Below are positions 58,457 to 64,000 of a DNA stretch of 64,000 nt, piece by piece. The stretch comes from Actinomadura rifamycini DSM 43936 (GTDB lineage: Bacteria > Actinomycetota > Actinomycetes > Streptosporangiales > Streptosporangiaceae): assembly GCF_000425065.1 (NCBI RefSeq), contig NZ_AULB01000015.1, positions 124,001 through 188,000 on the forward strand, read 5' to 3'. Numbering within the stretch: position 1 is the first letter of the stretch; every line of letters begins with the position of its first letter. The translations under genes and the position numbers were made by a program. Below the pieces are notes generated by a model. That model saw only the letters and a program-made list of their open reading frames with translations. It was not told the origin of the DNA and made no database searches.

Positions 58457-59068
58457 TCAGTTGTGCGTGTGGGACGGGCGCTGCGGGCGCTCGACGAGCG
58501 GGGTGTCGACGAGGTGCTCGATCAGGAACCACGCCTGGAGCTCGTTCGGGCCGATCACCTCGGAGACGATCAGGTCGTTCGTCCCGTCGTCGCCCATCTC
58601 CTGGGTGCGGGCCGCCGCGTCGTGGCAGGCGACGAGGATCGTCTCGTGCGCCTCGATCAGGCGGGACAGCATCGCGGGGACCTCCTCGACGCCGTTCGGC
58701 GGCCGCGGGATCACGGTGATCTCCGCGACGTGCCGCGGGTCGCCGACCGCGACGCCGCCGAGGGTCTGGACGCGCTCCGCGATCGTGTCGATGATCTCGA
58801 GCTGCTCGCCGGCGTGCTTGTCCAGCAGCAGGTGCAGTTGGTAGAAGGTCGGGCCGCGCATCAGCCAGTGGTGCTTCTTGTAGAGGGCGTAGAGGATCTG
58901 GGAGTCCGCCAGGATCTGGTTGAGCCGCTGGCAGGAGTACTCCCGCGCGTCCCGGGAGAGGCCCAGCGGGAACATCCGCATGGTCCCGAACTCCTGGATC
59001 TCCGTCCCGTCCACGTGCAGCCACGGCTGGCTGGACCGGGTGGTGTTCGTCGAGCGATCGGCCGCCAT
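58457..59068 (-). CDS. dps: Dps-family DNA-protecting ferritin
   Basis: 203 residues. Four-helix bundle with the Dps ferroxidase site: KKHHWLMRGPTFYQLHLLLDKHAGEQLEIIDTIAERV (His and the Asp/Glu pair). A 50-residue N-terminal extension (ADRSTNTTRSSQPW ... GLSRDAREYSCQRLNQILAD) may bind DNA or aid assembly. Stores iron and uses peroxide to protect DNA in stationary phase. ATG 59068 with GAGGAG. Directly downstream of a manganese exporter on the same strand; both manage metal/oxidant stress. Confidence 0.95.
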   Translation of the reverse strand: MAADRSTNTTRSSQPWLHVDGTEIQEFGTMRMFPLGLSRDAREYSCQRLNQILADSQILYALYKKHHWLMRGPTFYQLHLLLDKHAGEQLEIIDTIAERVQTLGGVAVGDPRHVAEITVIPRPPNGVEEVPAMLSRLIEAHETILVACHDAAARTQEMGDDGTNDLIVSEVIGPNELQAWFLIEHLVDTPLVERPQRPSHTHN

Positions 59069-59178
59069 GCACAACTCCTCGGTAAGTAGGCGTTCGAGTA
59101 CAACCGCCCGTAACCTCCCCCGAGCCGCACCAAGAGCACCGCAGAGCGTTCAAAGTGGACACAAAGCCTCACGGCCCG

Positions 59179-59241
59179 CGCGCCGGCCGGTGCACGCTGC
59201 GCGTCAGCCGGCGAACGCTTCGCGTCAGCCGGTGAACGCTT
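59179..59241. repeat. Three 21-bp tandem units at the end of the GDT1 gene
   Basis: On the minus strand units at 59241-59221, 59220-59200 (one mismatch) and 59199-59179 (more diverged). The first unit holds the last codons and stop of the exporter gene. Confidence 0.85.
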
Positions 59242-59809
59242 CGACGAGCGTCCAGATCGCCAGGCCCGCCATGCACAGGGCGCCGACGCGCTGGACGGTC
59301 CGCAGCGGGACCCGCTTCGCGATGAGCCGGCCCGCGAGCAGCGCCAGCGCCGACACCGACATCAGCGCCGCGGCCGACCCGACCGCCGTCGGCAGCCAGC
59401 CGTTCGTCGCGGCCAGGTTCGCGGTGGTGATCTGCGTCAGGTCGCCCCACTCGCTGACGAACACGGCCGTGAACGCGGTCGTGTAGACGGGCCAGAAGGA
59501 CGTGACGGTCTTCCCGGCCGCGTCCTCCTCGTCCTCGTCGCCGCCGCCCCGCCACAGCATGACGGCGCCGAAGGCGAACAGCGCGGCCGACACCAGCTTC
59601 ACGGCCGTCCCCGGCAGCAGGCTCAGCAGGCTTCCGGCGCCCACCGCCAGCGCCACGTGCACCGCGAACGCGGTCGACGTGCCGATCCAGACGTACAGGG
59701 GCCGCATCCGCGTGCCCATGGCCAGGGACGCGAACATCGTCTTGTCGGGAAGCTCGGCGAGGAAGATCAGACCGAAGGCGGTGAGGACCGCCAGCAGGTC
59801 GAAGTGCAT
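59225..59809 (-). CDS. GDT1/TMEM165 (UPF0016) manganese exporter
   Basis: 194 residues, six helices. Carries the two family motifs ExGD(K/R)(T/S): ELPDKTMFASLAMGTR (first, P in place of G) and SEWGDLTQI. Bacterial UPF0016 proteins (MneA/Mnx-type) export Mn2+. ATG 59809. A manganese riboswitch (59922-60030) and a downstream hairpin lie in the leader, which explains the long 5' region without an ORF. Dps follows. Confidence 0.95.
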   Translation of the reverse strand: MHFDLLAVLTAFGLIFLAELPDKTMFASLAMGTRMRPLYVWIGTSTAFAVHVALAVGAGSLLSLLPGTAVKLVSAALFAFGAVMLWRGGGDEDEEDAAGKTVTSFWPVYTTAFTAVFVSEWGDLTQITTANLAATNGWLPTAVGSAAALMSVSALALLAGRLIAKRVPLRTVQRVGALCMAGLAIWTLVEAFTG

Positions 59810-59889
59810 TGCGGGCGCTTTCTGCTGGGGCCGGGCAGAGCGCTCCGCACCCCGGGAGGAGGACCACTCGGCCCGGCACGACGGAACGC

Positions 59890-59909
59890 CCCGCACGGTG
59901 CCGTGCGGG
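59890..59909 (-). promoter_or_regulatory. Hairpin in the riboswitch expression platform
   Basis: Perfect nine-base arms (CCCGCACGG/CCGTGCGGG) with two-base loop, 12-17 bases downstream of the aptamer. Candidate attenuator or terminator that folds when Mn2+ is low. Confidence 0.65.
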
Positions 59910-59921
59910 CCGCTTCATGCC

Positions 59922-60030
59922 AAGCCGAAGGTCTCGTCCGCCCGCGCCGCCGCGGGCCCGATGGCCGGGACGCCCGAAGACGTCCAGTATGTCGACCAGC
60001 GGTGTTGCAGGACTACTCCCCTTCGCTGCA
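59922..60030 (-). ncRNA. yybP-ykoY manganese riboswitch
   Basis: On the minus strand: CGAAGGGGAGTAG (from 60025), the ACATACT segment (59990 region) and GAGACCTTCG (59935-59926). CGAAGG (60025-60020) pairs with CCTTCG (59931-59926) to close the P1 helix. The GGGGAGTAG and GAGACC boxes are the conserved metal-binding loops of the yybP-ykoY aptamer. It lies 110 bases upstream of a GDT1-type exporter, its usual partner. Confidence 0.93.
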
Positions 60031-60136
60031 TCCCATTCATACCCGCTCGTCCCCCTCCGCTTCAAGGGCCGGGCGCCACGGGGCCCTGGCGCGGGCCCTG
60101 GCGCGGGCCCGGCCGCGGACGCGCGGGAGATCCGCG

Positions 60137-60796
60137 TCAGACGCGCTGCCCCGTCTCGTCCAGGTAGCGCAGGACGGCCGCGACCCGGCGGTCCGCGCGG
60201 TCGGTCGGCGCCAGGTCGAGCTTCGCGAAGATGTTGCGGATGTGCTTGTGCACGGCGCCCTCGGTGACGACCAGCCGCTCGGCGATCGCGGCGTTGCCGA
60301 GCCCCTCCGCCATCAGCGCGAGCACGTCCCGCTCCCGCGCCGTCAGCCGCTCCAGCCCGCTGCCCGGACGGCTCCGCCGGAGCAGCTGCGTGACGACGTC
60401 CGGGTCGATCGCCGTGCCGCCCCCGGCCACCCGGTACAGCGCGTCCAGGAACTGCTCGACCCGGCCCACCCGCTCCTTCAGCAGGTACCCGAGCCGTTCC
60501 GCGCCGCCCGCCAGCAGCTCGTTCGCGAACGACTGCTCGACGTACGCGGACAGCACCAGCACCGCCAGGCCCGGGTGCCGCCGCCGCGCCTCGACCGCGG
60601 CCTTGATGCCCTCGTCGGTGTGGGTCGGCGGCATCCGGACGTCGACGATCGCGACGTCCGGCTCGTGCTCGTCCACGGCCGCGAGGAACGCGTCGGCGTC
60701 CTCGGTGGTGGCGACCACGTCCAGGGACTCGGCGCGCAGCAGCAGGGCGACGCCCTCGCGCAGCAGGACGTCGTCCTCGGCGGTCACAATCCGCAC
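60137..60796 (-). CDS. NarL/LuxR-type response regulator
   Basis: 219 residues. Receiver with VTAEDDVLLREG, phospho-Asp in VAIVDVRMPP, Ser/Thr in LVLSAYV and Lys in YLLKERV; LuxR HTH in ERLTARERDVLALMAEGLGNAAIAERLVVTEGAVHKHIRNIFAKLDL. Start GTG 60796 with GGAG five bases upstream, overlapping the kinase stop by 13 bases. Partner of the kinase upstream. Confidence 0.95.
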   Translation of the reverse strand: MRIVTAEDDVLLREGVALLLRAESLDVVATTEDADAFLAAVDEHEPDVAIVDVRMPPTHTDEGIKAAVEARRRHPGLAVLVLSAYVEQSFANELLAGGAERLGYLLKERVGRVEQFLDALYRVAGGGTAIDPDVVTQLLRRSRPGSGLERLTARERDVLALMAEGLGNAAIAERLVVTEGAVHKHIRNIFAKLDLAPTDRADRRVAAVLRYLDETGQRV

Positions 60797-62058
60797 GGCA
60801 GCTCCACTTCGATGATCGTCGGCCCGCCGGGCGGGCTGGTCACGGCGAGGCGTCCGTCGAGCGCCGCGACCCGGCTGCGGATCCCGGTCAGCCCGCTGCC
60901 GCCGCGGCCGTCCGCGCCGCCGACGCCGTCGTCCTCGATCCGCAGGGCCAGGACGTCCGCGTCGCGGCGCGCGGTCACGCTCGCGCGCCGCGCCCGGCTG
61001 TGCTTGGCGATGTTGGTGAGCGCCTCCGCCGTCACGAAGTACGCGGTGGCCTCGACGGACACGGGGCAGCGGCCCGGGACGTCGATGTCCGCGTCGCACT
61101 GGACGGCGCAGTCCGCGGCGAGCCCGGCCAGCGCGCCCGCGAGCCCCCGGCCCTCCAGCACCGGCGGCAGGATGCCGCGGACGACCGTGCGCAGTTCGCC
61201 GAGCGCCCGCTCGGCGGCGTCCTGCGCCTGGTCGAGCAGCTCCTCCGCCTTCGCCGGGTCGCGGGCCAGCGCCCGCCGGGTCGCGCCGAGCAGCACGGTC
61301 ACGGCGACGAGCCGGTTCTGCGCGCCGTCGTGCAGGGAGCGCTCGATCCGCCGCAGCTCCGTCGCGTGCGCGTCCAGCGCCGCCGCGCGGGTCGACGACA
61401 GGTGCGCGATCCGCAGCGACAAGTCCATGTCGGCGGGCGGCGCCAGCAGCCGCCGCCCCGGCCGCGCCTGCAACCGCGCCAGCGCCGGGCCGACCGCCAC
61501 GAACAGGACGGCGAGGCCGACGCCGAAGAACCCGACGCCGACGGCGTCCCCCTCGCTCTGCACCGTCCAGGGCACGAGCGTCGGCGTGGCGTCGTCCGCC
61601 GGCAGGATCCGCCACCACACCGGGTACGTGATGTCCTGCACGGCGTGCAGCGCGAACGTCAGCCCGAGGAGCCCGACGACCCAGCCGAACGTGGCGTGGA
61701 CGGCGAGCCAGCGCAGCTCCCGCCGGACGACCGGGTCGGCGAGCGCGGCGCGCAGCCCGTCCGCCGGGCGGCCCGCGCCGAACAGCTCGTCCGGGCCCCA
61801 CCGCGACAGCCGTCCGCGCTCGCGTTCCGCGACGATCCGGACGACCCGGGGGACGGTGCGCGTCAGCAGCAGGCCCGCGCCGACGAGGCACAGGAGCCCG
61901 ACGAGGACCAGCCACGCCAGCGCGGCCAGCGCCAGCACCGCCGTGCCGACCCCGCCGGCGAGGTGCTCGACCGCGTCGAACACCGCGCGGGCACGCCGGA
62001 CCAGCGGTCCGCGCCGCCCGCGGCCGGACACGGCCGCGCCGCGCTCGCTCACCGTCAT
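60784..62058 (-). CDS. HisKA_3-type sensor histidine kinase
   Basis: 424 residues. Four membrane helices in the first ~200 residues including LALAALAWLVLVGLLCLVGAGLLL. HisKA_3 H-box RRIERSLHDGAQNRLVAVTVLLG, HATPase with NIAKHSRARRASV and DDGVGG, GGSGLTGIRSRV. A sensory domain (PSPW-like part, WWRILPADDATPTLVPW) lies in a loop. NarL-type partner next door. ATG 62058. Confidence 0.95.
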   Translation of the reverse strand: MTVSERGAAVSGRGRRGPLVRRARAVFDAVEHLAGGVGTAVLALAALAWLVLVGLLCLVGAGLLLTRTVPRVVRIVAERERGRLSRWGPDELFGAGRPADGLRAALADPVVRRELRWLAVHATFGWVVGLLGLTFALHAVQDITYPVWWRILPADDATPTLVPWTVQSEGDAVGVGFFGVGLAVLFVAVGPALARLQARPGRRLLAPPADMDLSLRIAHLSSTRAAALDAHATELRRIERSLHDGAQNRLVAVTVLLGATRRALARDPAKAEELLDQAQDAAERALGELRTVVRGILPPVLEGRGLAGALAGLAADCAVQCDADIDVPGRCPVSVEATAYFVTAEALTNIAKHSRARRASVTARRDADVLALRIEDDGVGGADGRGGSGLTGIRSRVAALDGRLAVTSPPGGPTIIEVELPCGL

Positions 62059-62060
62059 CG

Positions 62061-62074
62061 ATACCTCACGGTAT
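62061..62074. promoter_or_regulatory. Dyad ATACC-TCAC-GGTAT upstream of the kinase
   Basis: Perfect five-base arms, ending two bases before the ATG of the kinase gene. Candidate autoregulatory site. Confidence 0.6.
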
Positions 62075-62117
62075 GAAGATCGTAGAGTGCGAGCGGAGAG
62101 TTGTCAGATGTTTCGGA

Positions 62118-62133
62118 GTACAGCCTGCTGTAC
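62118..62133. promoter_or_regulatory. Dyad GTACAG-CCTG-CTGTAC in the divergent promoter
   Basis: Perfect six-base arms around CCTG, in the gap between the kinase (-) and the small membrane protein (+). Candidate target for the response regulator or a repressor. Confidence 0.65.
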
Positions 62134-62224
62134 CCGAATGCGACGCGATGGCTGGATCGTCCCCGGGCGGCGGCGTCCCTAGCGTGGCAAGCACCGCGAA
62201 CGACGACCTTCCGAGGAGCCCGCG

Positions 62225-62428
62225 ATGACGAATTCCGGCGACGCCCGCGACGGATACCTGCGCCCGGCACTGTGGATGGCGCTCGCCATCGGCCTGGTCG
62301 GCAACGTCCTGTTCTCGACCACCGGCATGTCCCTCATCGGCAACGCCGTGTTCAGCCTGATCAGCTTCGCCGCCGTCGTCGGGCTGATCGTCCACCACTA
62401 CCGGAACCGCCGCCCCGCCCGCCCCTGA
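62225..62428 (+). CDS. Small two-helix membrane protein
   Basis: 67 residues. ALWMALAIGLVGNVLFS and VFSLISFAAVVGLIVHHYRN are two helices with a short loop. GAGGAG seven bases before ATG 62225; -10 TAGCGT at 62180-62185. Divergent from the two-component operon, a position in which targets often lie. Unknown function. Confidence 0.8.
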   Translation: MTNSGDARDGYLRPALWMALAIGLVGNVLFSTTGMSLIGNAVFSLISFAAVVGLIVHHYRNRRPARP

Positions 62429-62447
62429 CCGCCGCACGGCCGGCCGC

Positions 62448-62504
62448 GCCGATCGGGCCCGCCGATCGGGCCCGCCGATCGGGCCCGCCGATCGGGCCCG
62501 CCGG
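62448..62504. repeat. 13-bp tandem repeat, four copies
   Basis: Four exact copies of gccgatcgggccc (62448-62499), then a partial fifth. Located between the 3' ends of convergent genes; each unit contains the self-complementary CCGATCGG, so the array could fold into several hairpins and act as terminator. Confidence 0.92.
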
Positions 62505-64000
62505 TCAGGCCGCCGGGGACGGCTCCTCGCCGGCGGGCGGCAGCAGCCGCGGCGCCGCGGCGGCGCCCAGGGTCGCGCCCGCCGCCGCCAGCAGGACGAC
62601 CGTCCACGCCCCGGCGCCCAGCGGTGTGCAGCCGAAGAACCCGCTGATCCCGGGCGTCTCGACGATCGCGAACAGCGCGGCGGCCGACGCCGCGCAGGTC
62701 GCGAGGACGAGCGGGCTGTGCCAGCGCGCGATGAGCGTCTGGCCGAGCTGCGCGCCGACGAGCGCGGCCAGCCCCATCGTGGACGCGCGCCGCGCCCCGC
62801 GCGGCAGGAACCCGGCGAGCCGTCCGGCCTGCCAGGACACCAGGGCGGCCGCGGCGGTCGCGGTGCCGCGCACGGCGAGCACCTGCCGCATCTCCCGGCC
62901 GGTGAACCCGCGCACGGGCCCGCCGAGCGGCTCCGCCGGGTCGGCGCCGGGCCCGGCGGGGGGGAGGGCGACGGCGAGCGACGGCAGCATGTCGGTGAGC
63001 ATGTTGACGACGAGCACCTGCCGGGGGCTCAGCGGGGCGTTCCCCTGGAGGGCCGTCCCGAGGACGGTGAACGCCACCTCGCCCGCGTTGCCGCCGACGA
63101 GGATCGCCGCGGCGTCGCGGACGCTGCGCCACAGCGCGCGCCCCTCCCGCAGGGCGTCCAGGATCAGCGCGGTGTCGGGCGCGGTGAGCACCAGGTCCGC
63201 CGCGCTGCGCGCCGCGCCGGACCCGCGGCCCGCGACGGCGATGCCGACGTCCGCGCGGTGGATGGCGGCGGCGTCGTTCGCGCCGTCGCCGGTCATCGCC
63301 ACCACCCGCCCGGCCCGGTGCAGGTCCTTGACGATGCGGACCTTCTGCGCGGGCGAGACGCGCGCGAAGACCGACGCGGCCTCGACCGCCTTCACCCGCG
63401 CCCCGACCGGCATGGCGTCCATCTCGGCGCCGGTGAGGACGCGGTCGGCGCCGGGGATGCCGAGTTCGGCGGCGACGGCCGCGGCGGTGTCCGGATGGTC
63501 CCCGGTGATCATGGTGACCCGGACGCCGGCGTCGCGGAGCCGCTGCACGGCCTCCTCGGCGGTCGGCCGCGGGGTGTCGGCGATGCCGATGAAGCCGAGC
63601 AGGGTGAGGTCCTCGACGTGCTCGGCGATCTCCCCGCGCACCCGGTCGGCGTCCGGGACGGTCCGCTCCGCGATGGCGAGCACCCGCAGGCCCTGCCCGG
63701 CCAGCCGGTGCACGGTCGCGGCGGCCGCCCGGCGGCGCGCGGCGGTGAGCGGCGCGTCCTCCTCCGCGCCGTCCGCGGCCCCGCGGCCGGCGCCCTTGCG
63801 CGCGGCGTTCTTCAGGTCGGGGCGCCGCCGGCCGCCGTGCACGCGGCCGCACTTCGCCAGCAGCATCTCCGGGGCGCCCTTCACCGCGACGACCGCCCGG
63901 TCGCCGTCGTGCCCGAGGGACGCCGAGAAGCCCCGGGTCGTCTCGAACGGCAGCTCCTCCGCCAGCCGCCACCCGGTGTCGGGCGGCAGGCTCTCCGCCC
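62505..64000 (-). CDS. P-type cation-transporting ATPase (5' part outside window)
   Basis: 498 residues visible. Shows the nucleotide-binding KGAPE motif (VAVKGAPEMLLAK), MITGDHPDTAAAVA, the hinge VAMTGDGANDAAAIHRADVGIAV, and the C-terminal helices. The DKTG phosphorylation site, earlier helices and start are beyond the right edge. Type could be Ca2+/Mg2+-like or mycobacterial CtpI/CtpH-like; ion not deducible. Confidence 0.92.
   Translation of the reverse strand, partial: AESLPPDTGWRLAEELPFETTRGFSASLGHDGDRAVVAVKGAPEMLLAKCGRVHGGRRRPDLKNAARKGAGRGAADGAEEDAPLTAARRRAAAATVHRLAGQGLRVLAIAERTVPDADRVRGEIAEHVEDLTLLGFIGIADTPRPTAEEAVQRLRDAGVRVTMITGDHPDTAAAVAAELGIPGADRVLTGAEMDAMPVGARVKAVEAASVFARVSPAQKVRIVKDLHRAGRVVAMTGDGANDAAAIHRADVGIAVAGRGSGAARSAADLVLTAPDTALILDALREGRALWRSVRDAAAILVGGNAGEVAFTVLGTALQGNAPLSPRQVLVVNMLTDMLPSLAVALPPAGPGADPAEPLGGPVRGFTGREMRQVLAVRGTATAAAALVSWQAGRLAGFLPRGARRASTMGLAALVGAQLGQTLIARWHSPLVLATCAASAAALFAIVETPGISGFFGCTPLGAGAWTVVLLAAAGATLGAAAAPRLLPPAGEEPSPAA

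Noticed and set aside
62448..62504. 13-bp repeats as a CRISPR array
   Set aside because: Units are directly adjacent with no spacers and are too short.

Overview
The window is very GC-rich, with strong third-position G/C bias, dense overlapping operons and frequent GTG/TTG starts. It carries several families typical of mycelial Actinomycetota: a WhiJ-like XRE regulator with DUF397 partners and a Methyltransf_19 protein, two AfsR/SARP-type regulators, a SepF-like protein, a choice-of-anchor P secreted protein and many TetR-type regulators. This fits Streptosporangiales/Thermomonosporaceae (Actinomadura-like), but the exact genus is inference. At least ten genes have a TAnnnT hexamer 5-8 bases before the start codon, so leaderless transcription looks common. 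No rRNA, tRNA, CRISPR array, integrase or insertion sequence was seen, so this reads as chromosome rather than a mobile island.

Layout. 1-5 kb: a two-component pair cut by the left edge, a MarR regulator, an L,D-transpeptidase lipoprotein, a secreted choice-of-anchor P protein, an RsbW-like kinase and a SepF-like protein. 5-12.6 kb: a CoA-thioester catabolic operon on the minus strand (acyl-CoA ligase, VOC protein, carboxymuconolactone decarboxylase-like protein, acyl-CoA dehydrogenase, secreted SMP-30 lactonase-like protein), divergent from a TetR regulator, an NTF2-like protein and a DUF6285 phosphotransferase; a 19-bp dyad lies between. 12.6-16.9 kb: HD phosphohydrolase, PadR plus membrane partner, cyanase and an FNT channel. 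17-24 kb: MMPL exporter and TetR with two operators; HMG-CoA-lyase-like enzyme divergent from GntR plus CoA-transferase, also with two operators; a DUF418 membrane protein. 24-29 kb: DUF4287 protein, DrrAB-like ABC exporter and a large SARP.

29-33 kb: a WhiJ/DUF397/AbaA-like regulatory cluster with a SAM methyltransferase. 33-38 kb: a complete peptide/nickel-type ABC importer with a fused double ATPase, abutting an N-terminally short flavin monooxygenase. 38.8-42.8 kb: a second SARP divergent from an MFS exporter. 42.9-44.3 kb: Crp/Fnr regulator, nucleotidyltransferase-like protein and a 50-residue membrane protein. 44.4-48.8 kb: HxlR regulator, fructose-bisphosphate aldolase, a DUF4115-like protein, orotate phosphoribosyltransferase, an alpha/beta-hydrolase-like protein and a lipoprotein. 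48.8-53 kb: TPR protein, NYN-domain protein with a long Ser/Pro linker, and an ECF sigma factor fused to an anti-sigma-like zinc finger and membrane anchor. 53-64 kb: PhoD-type phosphatase, NAD epimerase, SMI1/KNR4 protein, DUF4303-WD40 protein, Dps, a GDT1/UPF0016 manganese exporter with a yybP-ykoY riboswitch, a NarL-type two-component system with a divergent small membrane protein, and a P-type ATPase running off the right edge.

The best-supported non-coding finds are the manganese riboswitch (about 59922-60030, minus strand) and a set of perfect or near-perfect operator palindromes in divergent promoters. The least conventional proteins are the sigma/anti-sigma fusion (51597-53042), the Crp/Fnr-nucleotidyltransferase-microprotein set (42917-44281) and the cyanase-FNT pair (14882-16457).
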